Below are positions 44,098 through 53,899 of a stretch of DNA of 64,000 bases, piece by piece. The stretch comes from DVED01 sp963838375 (lineage in GTDB: Bacteria > Cyanobacteriota > Cyanobacteriia > Cyanobacteriales > Geitlerinemataceae). The notes beneath the pieces were generated by a model. That model had not been told where the DNA came from, searched no databases, and was given only the letters and a program-made list of their open reading frames with translations. The position numbers were made by a program, and so were the translations under genes. Location of the stretch: assembly GCA_963838375.1 (NCBI GenBank), contig CAWIQY010000008.1, forward strand, positions 62,001 to 126,000, read 5' to 3'. The number at the start of each line of letters is the position of its first letter. The stretch's first letter is position 1.

Positions 44098-44901
44098 TCA
44101 AAGATCGATCCCCAAGCCTCGCAGTCGTTGCGCTAATTCTTCCGCACGCTGCCGTTCTCGTTCTAACAACGATTCTGCCGCTTCGGCGCGTTGGCGTTCG
44201 GTTTCAGCGCGTTGGTGTTCCACTTCAGCGCGTTCCGCACCCGTCAGCAACAGGTTGCCGGATGCATCCCACCATCGCAACCACGGTAGTTCGGCATTCT
44301 GATACTGACCCTGCCAAATCCCCAACTCGACCCCCAAGGGTTCGATCGAGTAACGATCGCATGAATTGGCCTGGAGTAATTGATAGCGTCCGTTGACGAG
44401 ATGATAGACTTCAACACTCGCCTTAGACACCTCATAAATTCCGTAAAACGGCACGCGCACGGCTTGTTCGTACACCCAAAACTTACCTTTATAGGGTGTC
44501 GAATCTCGTTCTTCCGTGCCATTCCCAGACACAAATTCTAACACGATTAAAGGGGCAACAATTTCTTGCCACAGGACATAAGAACGTCGCAAGAGATCGT
44601 TGAGGGTGGGGGGAACATTGGGGACATAAAACCAATCCGGTGCTTCTGCTCCCTTTTCTGGCGGTTCGGTCAAGCGCCAATAAATCCCCGAGTCTTGACC
44701 GATACAATATTGTCCGTCGGGATGCAAAGTTTGCAAAATGGGGGTAATTGAATCGGTGAGGAGCAAGCTTTGCGGATGTTCTTGGAAATTTTTCACGAAT
44801 GTGCCATCGGATTCGGGAAGTTGAGTATGATCGGGTAAGGATGTGGGGAAATCCGATGGGGGTAGCGAAATACCGGTTTGAGCTGTTCCAGTTGCGGTCA
44901 T
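44098..44901 (-). CDS. Uma2-family protein with C-terminal coiled coil
   Basis: 267 residues. The Uma2 core contains A-P-D-W-F-Y-V-P-N-V and L-I-V-L-E-F-V-S-G-N-G, with the Asp and Glu of a PD-(D/E)xK site although Lys is replaced (E-F-V rather than E-x-K). The C-terminal 45 residues are a repetitive coiled coil (Q-R-A-E-x-E-x-Q-R-A-E). Its 3' end is duplicated at 43139-43215. Role unknown; different subgroup from the copy at 18360-18908. Confidence 0.88.
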   Translation of the reverse strand: MTATGTAQTGISLPPSDFPTSLPDHTQLPESDGTFVKNFQEHPQSLLLTDSITPILQTLHPDGQYCIGQDSGIYWRLTEPPEKGAEAPDWFYVPNVPPTLNDLLRRSYVLWQEIVAPLIVLEFVSGNGTEERDSTPYKGKFWVYEQAVRVPFYGIYEVSKASVEVYHLVNGRYQLLQANSCDRYSIEPLGVELGIWQGQYQNAELPWLRWWDASGNLLLTGAERAEVEHQRAETERQRAEAAESLLERERQRAEELAQRLRGLGIDL

Positions 44902-44998
44902 ATCAGATGGACTCCTCGATCGCTTTCACTATCTTAATTGATTTTTCCTTCCTTCTTTCTACAGATTTGTAATGATAAGTTTTCATAAAACAGTAATT

Positions 44999-45229
44999 TC
45001 ATGCGGATAATAGAGCGGTCGTAAACCGACGCTCACGGTCAGCAGCATAAGCAATACAAGCTTTTAAATCTTCTCGTGTCAGAGCGGGAAAATCGTCGAG
45101 AATTTCTGCTTCGGTCATCTCGGAAGCTAGGTACTCAAGCACTTCGTAAACCGTAATTCGTAAGCCACATACACAAGGCTTACCACCTCGTTTATTGGGG
45201 TCGATCGTGATGTATTTTCTGTCGTTCAT
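44999..45229 (-). CDS. DUF433 protein (antitoxin-like)
   Basis: 76 residues matching DUF433: I-T-I-D-P-N-K-R-G-G-K-P, then G-L-R-I-T-V-Y-E-V-L-E-Y and E-I-L-D-D-F-P-A-L-T. These are winged-helix-like proteins that often pair with a DUF5615 PIN-like toxin. No DUF5615 gene is adjacent, so it appears solitary or its partner is lost. The gene upstream on the same strand (45251-45745) is not such a toxin. Confidence 0.88.
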   Translation of the reverse strand: MNDRKYITIDPNKRGGKPCVCGLRITVYEVLEYLASEMTEAEILDDFPALTREDLKACIAYAADRERRFTTALLSA

Positions 45230-45250
45230 AGTTGAGGTTTTTATTACCCA

Positions 45251-45745
45251 TTATTGATGAATTTCTAAATTCAAAACATACCGACCCAAACGCACTTTGC
45301 CCGTCCACAACTCATACTCAAGACGCAGATGCTGGAGAAACGGGCGACTCACTAAGGTCAAATTTCGGGTATAATTTCGCAAGCGAATCTGTTGCAGCGG
45401 TTCTTGCGGGTTATCGCTACGCAACCAGTAGCGACTGATGCCGTACATTCCTCGTTCTAGGAGATGGCGGTAACTCAGCGATCCGCGTTCTTGCATGGTA
45501 ATAATCGTCCGGTAGGGAGAAATTTCCAACCAGATCAGTCGGGACGAATTTTCCGTCTGTACCGTTGCCGATTCGTTGTCGCTCAAATGGGTTTGACATT
45601 CCCGCAGAGAGGGTTCGTTTAGTAGTACATCAAACCGCTCCCGATCTTTTTGGTAAAGTGTGGCAGAGGTTTCGACAACCGACCAAATGGGTAAATCCGT
45701 AGAGATGAGGGATAAAGAGACGGGTTTGCGTTGATGCGTCAGCAT
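45251..45745 (-). CDS. Hypothetical protein
   Basis: 164 residues starting M-L-T-H-Q-R-K-P-V-S-L. Soluble, with a beta-rich pattern (L-I-W-L-E-I-S-P-Y-R-T-I-I-T-M) and a C-terminal strand pair (T-G-K-V-R-L-G-R-Y-V-L-N-L-E-I). No motif recognised. It precedes the DUF433 gene by 21 bases on the same strand. Function unknown; coding character good. Confidence 0.6.
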   Translation of the reverse strand: MLTHQRKPVSLSLISTDLPIWSVVETSATLYQKDRERFDVLLNEPSLRECQTHLSDNESATVQTENSSRLIWLEISPYRTIITMQERGSLSYRHLLERGMYGISRYWLRSDNPQEPLQQIRLRNYTRNLTLVSRPFLQHLRLEYELWTGKVRLGRYVLNLEIHQ

Positions 45746-45994
45746 AAAAGTTAAAGAGTTTAGATGGGGAAACCTATTGAGGATATTCCTGGGTTGCCGC
45801 TGCCAGATTGCAGTCGCGATCGGCGCGGGAGGATAAAGATCGCGGTAGGATGACTAATGGTCTGTCAACCAGACCCAAATGGGTTGAGACTAAACCAAGG
45901 GACTGGGACGATCGAGAAGAAGTTTCCCAAAGGCTTAATCCCTCAAAACCCAGTTGACAGACGCCGATCGCCATCCCCTAAAAATTAGAAGCTA

Positions 45995-47344
45995 ATGTCC
46001 TTCCCCATCGTAACAGTCGAAACTCTCAAACAGCAGCAAAACTTAATCGTTCGTTCCGCTTCTGCTGACTTGGGTTTGCGCGGAACAATCCGAGTTCCGG
46101 GAGATAAATCCATTTCTCACCGCGCTTTGATGCTAGGTGCGATCGCCTCTGGAGAAACCTGTATTCGCGGCTTATTATTAGGGGAAGACCCGCGCAGTAC
46201 CGCAGCTTGTTTTCAGGCAATGGGGGCAGAAATTTCGCCGCTGAATTCGGAAGAAGTGCGGGTTCGGGGTGTGGGTTTGGGTCAGTTGCAAGAACCCAAA
46301 GATCTCTTAAATGCAGGCAATTCGGGAACCACCCTGCGTTTAATGTTGGGGTTGCTGGCATCTCAACCGGGATGCTTTTTTACCGTGACTGGAGACGATT
46401 CTTTGCGATCGCGTCCCATGTCTCGTGTGGTGAATCCCCTGGGGCAAATGGGAGCACAAATTTGGGGACGGGAAGACGGCAAATTCGCACCGTTAGCCCT
46501 GCGAGGACAGCAGTTACAACCGATCCATTACCATTCGCCGATCGCCTCTGCACAGGTCAAATCTTGCATTCTCCTGGCGGGTTTACTGGCAGATGGCGAA
46601 ACCACCGTTACCGAACCGGCTTTATCTCGCGATCACAGCGAACGGATGTTGAAAGCATTTGGTGCCAATGTGCGCGTCGATGCCGAAACCCATAGCGCGA
46701 CGGTAATCGGTGGGGCACAATTGCACGGACAGACTGTTATTGTACCCGGAGATATCAGTTCGGCGGCGTTTTGGTTGGTGGCGGGTGCGATCGTTCCCGG
46801 TTCCGAGTTGCTGGTGGAAAATGTCGGCGTCAATCCCACCCGTACAGGCATTCTGGAAGCCCTAGAACAGATGGAAGCCGATATTACCTTAGAAAATCAG
46901 CGCGAAGTTGCCGGGGAACCGGTTGCCGACATTCGGGTACGTTACAGTCCTCTCAAAGCTTGTGAAATTTCTGGGGATGTGATTCCCCGCCTGATCGACG
47001 AAATTCCCATCCTGGCGGTGGCGGCAGCGTTTGCCACTGGAACGACGAAAATCCGAGATGCGGCGGAATTGCGGGTGAAAGAAAGCGATCGATTGGCAGT
47101 GATGGCAAAACAATTGGAGAAAATGGGGGCAAAAGTAACGGAATATCCCGATGGTTTGGATATCGAAGGGGGTATTCCGTTGCGGGGAACCCAAGTGGAA
47201 AGTCACGGAGATCACCGCATTGCTATGAGTTTGGCGATCGCTGCGTTGATTGCATCCGATACCACAACCATTCTTGGTGCCGAAGCGGCTTCGATTTCCT
47301 ATCCTGATTTTATCGAAACTTTACGATCGGCGGTTGGGGAATAA
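45995..47344 (+). CDS. aroA: 3-phosphoshikimate 1-carboxyvinyltransferase (EPSP synthase)
   Basis: Enzyme of the shikimate pathway joining phosphoenolpyruvate to shikimate-3-phosphate. Motifs: V-P-G-D-K-S-I-S-H-R-A near the N-terminus, L-N-A-G-N-S-G-T-T-L-R-L, S-R-P-M, S-A-Q-V-K-S, and D-H-R-I-A-M-S near the C-terminus. The 449-residue length is typical. The first 20-25 residues before L-R-G-T-I may be a variable extension. Convergent with the SDR gene at 47350-48120, 5 bases apart. Confidence 0.96.
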   Translation: MSFPIVTVETLKQQQNLIVRSASADLGLRGTIRVPGDKSISHRALMLGAIASGETCIRGLLLGEDPRSTAACFQAMGAEISPLNSEEVRVRGVGLGQLQEPKDLLNAGNSGTTLRLMLGLLASQPGCFFTVTGDDSLRSRPMSRVVNPLGQMGAQIWGREDGKFAPLALRGQQLQPIHYHSPIASAQVKSCILLAGLLADGETTVTEPALSRDHSERMLKAFGANVRVDAETHSATVIGGAQLHGQTVIVPGDISSAAFWLVAGAIVPGSELLVENVGVNPTRTGILEALEQMEADITLENQREVAGEPVADIRVRYSPLKACEISGDVIPRLIDEIPILAVAAAFATGTTKIRDAAELRVKESDRLAVMAKQLEKMGAKVTEYPDGLDIEGGIPLRGTQVESHGDHRIAMSLAIAALIASDTTTILGAEAASISYPDFIETLRSAVGE

Positions 47345-47349
47345 TTCGT

Positions 47350-48120
47350 TCACTGACGATGAACCAGGGTTGCCGTCGCTTGATCTGTGGGAACGAGTAA
47401 CACTTCGCTGATGTTGACATGGGGGGGACGGGTGGCGCAAAATAGCACCACGTCGGCAACATCTTCGGGGGTTAAAGGTGTTAACCTTTCGTAAACTTTG
47501 TCCGCCCGATCGCTGTCGCCGTGAAAACGGACGATGCTGAATTCCGTTTCTACTAACCCCGGTTCGATTTCCGTTACCCGGATGGGGGTTCCCAACAAAT
47601 CTTGCTTGAGACCTTCGGAAATGGCGCGTACGCCTGCCTTGGAGGCGCAGTACACGTTCCCCCCCGGATACGCCTGCCGACCCGCGATCGAGCCGATATT
47701 GATGACGTGACCGTTCGATCGATCGACCATACCGGGAACGACGGTTCGAGTCACGTATAGCAATCCTTTGAGGTTGGCATCGATCATTTCTTCCCAATCT
47801 TCGATGCTGCCTTCGTGGAGTTTATTTAAACCGCGACTCAATCCGGCGTTGTTGATGAGAATATCGATTTTTTCCCAATTTTGGGGTAAGGATTGTAGCG
47901 TTGATTCTACTTGAGTTCGATCGCGCACATCCATTTCCAATAGGTGCGTTTCGGTGTTAAAGTCTTGCTGTAATTGAGTGGCTAAAGCTTGCAAGCGATC
48001 GAAACGTCGCGCTGCCAAAATCAATTTTGCTCCTGCTTCGGCAAAGAGTTTTGCACAAGAAGCACCAATGCCGCTACTCGATCCGGTAATTAAAACAATT
48101 CGGTCTTTTAGGGAAATCAT
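47350..48120 (-). CDS. Short-chain dehydrogenase (SDR) with intact active site
   Basis: 256 residues, classical SDR: Rossmann T-G-S-S-S-G-I-G, N-N-A-G in the fourth strand region, catalytic Ser in I-G-S-I-A-G and Tyr/Lys in Y-C-A-S-K. The family resembles YdfG-type NADP-dependent 3-hydroxy-acid or serine dehydrogenases. It lies 15 bases after the glycosyltransferase gene on the same strand, so it may be the last gene of the exopolysaccharide cluster or an unrelated housekeeping enzyme. Substrate not resolved. Confidence 0.92.
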   Translation of the reverse strand: MISLKDRIVLITGSSSGIGASCAKLFAEAGAKLILAARRFDRLQALATQLQQDFNTETHLLEMDVRDRTQVESTLQSLPQNWEKIDILINNAGLSRGLNKLHEGSIEDWEEMIDANLKGLLYVTRTVVPGMVDRSNGHVINIGSIAGRQAYPGGNVYCASKAGVRAISEGLKQDLLGTPIRVTEIEPGLVETEFSIVRFHGDSDRADKVYERLTPLTPEDVADVVLFCATRPPHVNISEVLLVPTDQATATLVHRQ

Positions 48121-48135
48121 TTTGAATGAAAAAAA

Positions 48136-49124
48136 TCAGGAGTTTGTAAATTCTTGTCGATCGCGGCGACTGTAAATTTGACCATCATCCCACATCGATC
48201 GAACCTGGGTTTTCAGGGCACTGAGAAAACCCAAACTATAGAATACACCTCGGACGATCGTTTTCTTAAAAGAACTGGATTTATTACACGGGGGATGTCC
48301 GAGAACGTGGCAGTCGAACAGTTTACTAAAAAATTGCCAGCATTGACTAAGGTTAAGGTTTTTTAGCCCCATCAAAAAGTGGTTATGATAGAATGTAATT
48401 TGGTATTGGATCGATCGGGTGCTGATATCGTGGCAGCCTCCGGTTTCTTCTCCCAAATGAATTAACGATGCTTCTGGATCGTACCAAATAATATATCCAG
48501 TTTTCCGAAACCGCAGGCAAAAATCGGACTCTTCTCGTACGGCTGAGCCTCGAAATCGTTCGTCAAAACGAAGTCCATACTTGTCGAAAACTTCTCGACG
48601 AAAGGACATATTGCAGCCTCTTGCCGAGAGAACTTGCTGGGGTTTTATGGTATGAACTAAGTCGATGTGATACCAGGCAATACCGGGGTTCATGGCTTCT
48701 GGGGATAAAGTTTCGATGGTTAAGTCTCCACCGGAATCGCTGAGTTTCATGCGATCGAAAACTCGACCCGCAACGGCCCCAACATTGGGTTTTTCTTGGT
48801 AGTTTTTGGCATGGTTTTGCAGGTAGTTGGGTTGCATCCGCACGTCATCATCTATAAATAGAATTATATCACCCTTCGATCGTTCTATTGCATAATTTCT
48901 CGCACCAGGAAGATTCGCCCAATCTAATCTAAACCACTCTATTTTTTTAGATTCAGCTAAGGTTTGTAAATAGGTTTGTGTTTCCGGTTGGTGAGTAGAA
49001 GTTTGATCGACGATGAGAATTTCAAAGTCTGGGTAGTCTTGGGCTAAAACATCAGAAATTGTATCTCTTAGAGGTTCTTCGCGCCCGTAAGTGGGGATAA
49101 TAACTGAAATTGAGGGTGATATCA
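48136..49124 (-). CDS. Family 2 glycosyltransferase, HpsN-like (hormogonium polysaccharide)
   Basis: GT2 enzyme. It starts S-V-I-I-P-T-Y-G-R-E; the donor-binding D-D-D motif is L-F-I-D-D-D-V-R, and the R-G-S-A-V-R-E-E-S-D-F region carries the catalytic Asp. The tail contains D-C-H-V-L-G-H-P-P. The phrase pattern resembles a glycosyltransferase of hormogonium polysaccharide synthesis (HpsN as I recall). The start at 49124 fits the GT2 N-terminus; the frame extends to 49182. The next gene upstream is an acyltransferase, 132 bases away on the same strand. Confidence 0.75.
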
Positions 49125-49256
49125 TGATGTTATTTTTAGTAAAAGTGTTGAGCGTTAACGATCCTTGGGTAGAGAATAACAATCCTAAAACAATTGTGTT
49201 AGCAAGTATTAAATAGCGACACCAGTTCTCGACCGTGAAAAAGAGTTATAAAATAA

Positions 49257-50339
49257 TCAAGCAAGCTTTTTTGTTAGCCAGTTCTCGAGTTTCACAAACA
49301 CGATTATATAAAACAGTAAAAGTAAAGCTGTAAACAATAAACATACCATAACTTTTGGAGTAGAATTTAATGTGAAAAAGTTGACTAATTTCGGGAGAGT
49401 GACAAACAGCATCGGTTGATGAATTAAATAAATGGGGTATGAGTAGATGCCTAAAATTGATAAAACCTTGAGAAAGGGAAATATTGGCTTCAAATTCTCG
49501 AAAAACTGAAACCCTAATATACACAATATAAATAAAAATGGAGTGAATACAATATCGAAACCTTGCATATAAACGATGTCAATATTTTGAACTGCAAAGC
49601 CAATATAGGCGATCGCACCAAAACAAAATAGAACCAGACTGGTCATATAATCTGATTTTCTTAAAGCACCATGAGACACATAAATACATCCCCAATATAA
49701 TCCCAAACAAAACTGAAAGACATAGCTTCCTAAAAAATTATTGTTCAGGAAGTATCGATAAGCACTCGATCCAGGTTCTAGCTGCAAACAGATCGTTTTA
49801 GTGAGAACCCCAGCTACAATACCAAAAATGAGAAAACTACGACGATTTCCTTTCAGCCAGATATAGAGAACTGGAGTCAATAGATAAGCTTGGAGAATGA
49901 CCGTAAAAAACCAAAATCCCGGATTAATGGCTTGCAAAAGATAACCCCCTAAACCGAGAAAGCTCATAAAAAATTCTAAACTCAAATACCGAACGGATCG
50001 ACCCGAGACGGCATAGAGTAAGAGACTGCAACACACCGCAAAAATATAAGTAGGATATAATCGATCGAGTCGCTTAATTAGCCAAAATTTCCAGTATTTA
50101 AAATCGTAAAAAAATTCTTCTTTTATACCATAACTAACATTAAACCCAGCTATTATAAAGAATAAATCGACAGCAGCTAAGCCCACTTTTGCTCCGAATT
50201 TATCTAGAAAAGACACAATAAATAGTCGATCGGGATAGTTCTGAAAAAAATGGAAGAGAACGATTCCTAAAATTGCCAATCCTTTAGTTCGATCGATCCA
50301 ATCTAGTCGCTTTCTAGCTGGTAAATTGCTACTTTGCAT
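49257..50339 (-). CDS. Acyltransferase family 3 membrane protein
   Basis: 360 residues with about ten transmembrane helices. The N-terminal R-T-K-G-L-A-I-L-G-I-V-L-F-H-F-F has the conserved His of the OafA/YrhL-like acyltransferase 3 family, which transfers acetyl or succinyl groups to sugars in polysaccharides. It begins 8 bases after the HpsL-like gene's stop, so both are surely co-transcribed and the enzyme probably modifies the secreted polysaccharide. Confidence 0.9.
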   Translation of the reverse strand: MQSSNLPARKRLDWIDRTKGLAILGIVLFHFFQNYPDRLFIVSFLDKFGAKVGLAAVDLFFIIAGFNVSYGIKEEFFYDFKYWKFWLIKRLDRLYPTYIFAVCCSLLLYAVSGRSVRYLSLEFFMSFLGLGGYLLQAINPGFWFFTVILQAYLLTPVLYIWLKGNRRSFLIFGIVAGVLTKTICLQLEPGSSAYRYFLNNNFLGSYVFQFCLGLYWGCIYVSHGALRKSDYMTSLVLFCFGAIAYIGFAVQNIDIVYMQGFDIVFTPFLFILCILGFQFFENLKPIFPFLKVLSILGIYSYPIYLIHQPMLFVTLPKLVNFFTLNSTPKVMVCLLFTALLLLFYIIVFVKLENWLTKKLA

Positions 50340-50347
50340 AGACTCAT

Positions 50348-52081
50348 TTATACATTAACGGAGGAAGAAAACCCGATACGACGTTTTCGCTTGCGTTTTT
50401 TAGGCGGAGACTCTTCTCCTTCTGCAAACTCTCGTACTTTCTCTCTTTCTTCTCGATCGATTTCCGGTAATCTCAAAATCGCTCCGGCTAATACCCAGTA
50501 ATAAATATTAACCGGATCGACATCGAGGGGATAGTAATAAGTTTGATAGCTAATAAATAAAATAAAACACCAAAAGGTCGAGCCGTAACTCCGCAAGTTT
50601 TTATCTTTAACCGATCGATAAGCTTTGAATGTACTGACTGTTATTGCCGTAACAAAAATCAAGAAAGCAATGACTCCTAGCGGTCCAATTTCATAAAGTA
50701 ATTTGGCATAATAAATTTCGATTAACTTGGTTTTTCCAAAGGTTCGTCCCGAGTTCGTACCCCTTCCCAGACCATTGCCCCAAATTCCTTCCTGACCTTT
50801 AGAAGTAAACTCAAATTGGTGGGCGATAAATTCTGTTGGCGGTGCGGCATTCCAGCGATCGATCGCACTATCAATTCGCTGTTGAATAATCTCGGGAAAA
50901 AAGGTCATCGCACCAAAACTTAGTAAAGCAATACCACCTGCAATGGGAATAAAGCGTTTTACTTTAGCAAATTGTCCGGTAAAAAAAATTAACCCCAAAA
51001 TGACCACCGGAATTATCAACAGTGCAATTCGTTGCCCGGAAATAACCGCATTGAGAAACACTAATGCCATCGCCACAAAACTGACAAATTGCCAGCGTAA
51101 AGAAGGATCGCCAAAGGCAGATGCAAAAGTGAAAAAAGCATTGCCAATGAGAAACCATGCCCACTGCCAAGGCGCCACAAAGGTTCCTGGCAAACGAATG
51201 ACGCCTTGAGACGGACTATACAGAAGAGAACCCCCTACCAAACATTTGGCATCTAAGGTGGCTTTAAATAAATCTTCCCCTACTAAATTGTCGGTTCCCG
51301 CACACCGACCAGTTTTCAACATCATGTATTGTACAAAGCCCAAAAAACAGCAGATGATGACTAACACAATATGAGTGCGAACAAACCAAAGAAACTTTTT
51401 CTTGTTATCGAGTAAATAATAGGTGCAGGTAATTAAGGGAAAATATCCCAGCAAAACCTTGAAACCCCAAATTCCGAGGACAATAGGTTTGCCTTGAGGA
51501 TCGGCAGAAAATTGCTGTGCTGCGTTGGACAAGACAAATGTTAGCAAACAGGAGAACAGAATACAACAGAGGGGAATAGTCAGAGATTTGGGAACGATTA
51601 AAGATTTTCGGTGTCGTTTGAGTTCCAAAAATAAAGCTAACATTGCCGGATAGAAAAAGCCATCTTTGGCGAGTTGAAATAGGGGATTGCCACCGCCGAT
51701 CCAATACGTTACGGTTCCGGAAAAGGGTAGATAGAGTAGAAACGCCCAAAGTGCCGATCGAGGATATTTATAAGAAAGGGCAAGAACCACAATTCCACCG
51801 CCACCGGCGATCGCCAATTTGAGATCTTTAACGAAGAATAAGATGATGGCAATAACCGCACCGATACTTGCGGCGATCGAAAATGCTTGAATAAAAGCTT
51901 GACGTTCCTTAGCCGCCTTGCGTTTTTGGGCGGCAATTTCTTTTTTACTTAACGCGATTTCGCCGACTTGTGGGGCGTCAGAAGACGACTTTTTGGCTTT
52001 TTTGCCACGACGAGAATGACGACGAGACGAATGGCTTGGACTTTCTTTTAAGAAATGTTCTGATGAGAGACGCTTTCGCAT
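50348..52081 (-). CDS. hpsL: HpsL-like O-antigen-ligase/polymerase-type protein
   Basis: 577 residues. A highly basic N-terminal tail (about 60 residues of R/K/S) is followed by about ten transmembrane helices and a large extracytoplasmic loop with R-L-P-G-T-F-V-A-P-W-Q-W-A-W-F-L and S-G-Q-R-I-A-L, and a basic C-terminus (P-P-K-K-R-K-R-K-R-R). The layout fits O-antigen ligase/polymerase-like proteins, and the phrases resemble HpsL of hormogonium-polysaccharide synthesis. It heads an apparent operon with an acyltransferase, a GT2 and possibly an SDR. Probable role: polymerisation or ligation of a secreted polysaccharide; the Hps name is by pattern memory. Confidence 0.65.
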   Translation of the reverse strand: MRKRLSSEHFLKESPSHSSRRHSRRGKKAKKSSSDAPQVGEIALSKKEIAAQKRKAAKERQAFIQAFSIAASIGAVIAIILFFVKDLKLAIAGGGGIVVLALSYKYPRSALWAFLLYLPFSGTVTYWIGGGNPLFQLAKDGFFYPAMLALFLELKRHRKSLIVPKSLTIPLCCILFSCLLTFVLSNAAQQFSADPQGKPIVLGIWGFKVLLGYFPLITCTYYLLDNKKKFLWFVRTHIVLVIICCFLGFVQYMMLKTGRCAGTDNLVGEDLFKATLDAKCLVGGSLLYSPSQGVIRLPGTFVAPWQWAWFLIGNAFFTFASAFGDPSLRWQFVSFVAMALVFLNAVISGQRIALLIIPVVILGLIFFTGQFAKVKRFIPIAGGIALLSFGAMTFFPEIIQQRIDSAIDRWNAAPPTEFIAHQFEFTSKGQEGIWGNGLGRGTNSGRTFGKTKLIEIYYAKLLYEIGPLGVIAFLIFVTAITVSTFKAYRSVKDKNLRSYGSTFWCFILFISYQTYYYPLDVDPVNIYYWVLAGAILRLPEIDREEREKVREFAEGEESPPKKRKRKRRIGFSSSVNV

Positions 52082-52108
52082 TCGATCGACCCGTTCGCAA
52101 AATAATGG

Positions 52109-52135
52109 GAAGCGGGGTTTTCCCCACTTCCCAAG
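52109..52135. promoter_or_regulatory. Stem-loop in the leader of the polysaccharide operon
   Basis: gggaagcgggg, a four-base loop (tttt), ccccacttccc: 11 bp with one G-T type mismatch. It lies about 28 bases upstream of the HpsL-like start and downstream of glmM. It may be a terminator for glmM, a leader structure for the operon, or both; no T-run follows on either strand. Confidence 0.55.
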
Positions 52136-52247
52136 CTAACACCGAAGGATGGAAATGTGCCAATTTCAGACAATCGATATCGTCAATCCAGTCGAGGAAT
52201 ATGGCGGTTAAAACCGCGACTACAGGATCGAAACCTGCCTGCGCAGG

Positions 52248-53690
52248 TTATGAAGCGACGAAATGCTCGCGAACCGTTAACACCAGATTGTCCGTCCAGT
52301 AATTAACCAGTTCCTCGGTTGCCGCTTCCACCATCACTCGGATCAGCGGTTCCGTTCCCGAAGCCCGAACCAGCACTCGTCCTCGATCGCCCATGTCCGC
52401 TTCGGCAGCAGCGATCGCAGTTTGCAGCGCTTCGCATTCGTGCCAATTGATGCGGCGTTCGCGGTCTTCTACCCGGACATTGCGCAACAGTTGGGGATAG
52501 GTTTGGAAGCTTTGTGCCACCAGTTCCGATAGCGGCGTTTGCTGGCGATGAACCAAGGCTGCCAGGTGTAGCGCCGTCAGCAAACCGTCGCCGCTGACAC
52601 CGTAGTGGCTACAAATGACATGACCCGATTGTTCGCCGCCGAGGGTCGAACCCGTTTCCCGCATGGCAGCATGAACGTGTTGGTCGCCGACGGGAGTCCG
52701 CTGCAAGCGCCCGCCTAGTTGGCGCCAAGCTCGCTCGAATCCCAAGTTCGCCATGACGGTGGTAATAATGAGATTATCGGGTAATTGTCCCGCTTGGCGC
52801 AGCGCTTTTCCCCACAGATACAGGATGTAGTCGCCGTCGATGGGACGACCGCGATCGTCTACGCCCAAAACTCGATCGGCATCGCCGTCGAAGGCAAAGC
52901 CAATATCGGCTTGGTGTTCCAGAACCGCAGCCTGCAAAGGTTCGAGGTGAGTAGAACCGCAGTTGACGTTAATTCGATCGCCGTCGGGACGATCGTGCAG
53001 GCAAATCACCTGGGCCCCCATCGATCGAAATACAGGTGGTGCTAACTGCGTCACCGCACCCCACGCCAAATCCAGAACGATTTTCATTCCGCTTAAATCC
53101 AGTTCGCCGAAAAATGGTTTCTGAAGCGATTCGACGTACTGGTTTATCAGTTCGGGACGGGAAAAATACGTACCCCAATCTTGAGGGGAACGGCGTTGAG
53201 GACGACTACCTCGCAATTGGGCTTCGATTTGCTTCTGCAATGCGGCGGGCAACTTCGCGCCATTTGCCCCAAAAAACTTGATGCCGTTATCTTCTGGCGG
53301 ATTGTGGCTGGCGGAAATCATCACGCCGCCGCCTGCATCCAACTGATTCGCCAGGTAGGCGACGCAAGGAGTGGGGCACAATCCCAAATCCCAAACGTCT
53401 AGTCCCGAAGCCCGCAAACCCGAAGCGATCGCCTCTGCTAGCATGGGGCTAGAATTGCGAGAATCTTGACCGATAACGATCGGTTTGCGATCGCCCAAAA
53501 CCTGCCCCGCCCAAAATCCGACTTGAAATGCCAATGGGGCGCCGAGCAACTGACCGACATGACCGCGAATGCCATCTGTGCCAAACAAGGCACTTTTGGG
53601 CAAAGAGAGGGGATTCCAGAGGGAACTGGGACTGAAATCGGACGACTCAGAGCGGGAAATGAAAAGCTTTTCAGTTGAAGATAGAACCAT
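52248..53690 (-). CDS. glmM: Phosphoglucosamine mutase
   Basis: Converts glucosamine-6-phosphate to glucosamine-1-phosphate for cell-wall and lipopolysaccharide synthesis. The active-site serine loop is I-S-A-S-H-N-P (Ser128 from this start), the metal loop is F-D-G-D-A-D-R, and the sugar-binding E-x-S-G-H and phosphate-binding R-A-S-G-T-E-P motifs are present. ATG at 53690 is preferred; the frame is open to 53744. Length of about 480 is near the family norm with a short N-terminal extension before F-G-T-D-G-I-R-G. It precedes the polysaccharide operon on the same strand. Confidence 0.95.
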   Translation of the reverse strand: MVLSSTEKLFISRSESSDFSPSSLWNPLSLPKSALFGTDGIRGHVGQLLGAPLAFQVGFWAGQVLGDRKPIVIGQDSRNSSPMLAEAIASGLRASGLDVWDLGLCPTPCVAYLANQLDAGGGVMISASHNPPEDNGIKFFGANGAKLPAALQKQIEAQLRGSRPQRRSPQDWGTYFSRPELINQYVESLQKPFFGELDLSGMKIVLDLAWGAVTQLAPPVFRSMGAQVICLHDRPDGDRINVNCGSTHLEPLQAAVLEHQADIGFAFDGDADRVLGVDDRGRPIDGDYILYLWGKALRQAGQLPDNLIITTVMANLGFERAWRQLGGRLQRTPVGDQHVHAAMRETGSTLGGEQSGHVICSHYGVSGDGLLTALHLAALVHRQQTPLSELVAQSFQTYPQLLRNVRVEDRERRINWHECEALQTAIAAAEADMGDRGRVLVRASGTEPLIRVMVEAATEELVNYWTDNLVLTVREHFVAS

Positions 53691-53899
53691 GGGGGGACTC
53701 GCTCCACACACACAACACACATTGACATGGAGGATAGCACGCATTCTCGATATCGTGGGATCGATCGCTTCACTGCAACCACTGCAACCGAACCCACACC
53801 TTAAGAAGCGATCGCCACAACGCCGTTGGAGATTTTACCGAAAATTTGGGTTTAAAGCCCCGCGTCTTCAGCGCGGCTTTGATATTATCGTGCTATATT

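Noticed and set aside
45774..45974. 66-codon frame on the minus strand before aroA
   Set aside because: Composition is not protein-like and it is simply the antisense of the aroA leader region; no motif. A 10-bp inverted repeat (gtctgtcaac/gttgacagac) is present but the loop is about 80 bases.
52200..52260. Small hairpins (gcggttaaaaccgc, acctgcctgcgcaggt) considered as riboswitch or attenuator
   Set aside because: Short stems without a T-run or conserved core; at most a weak glmM terminator.
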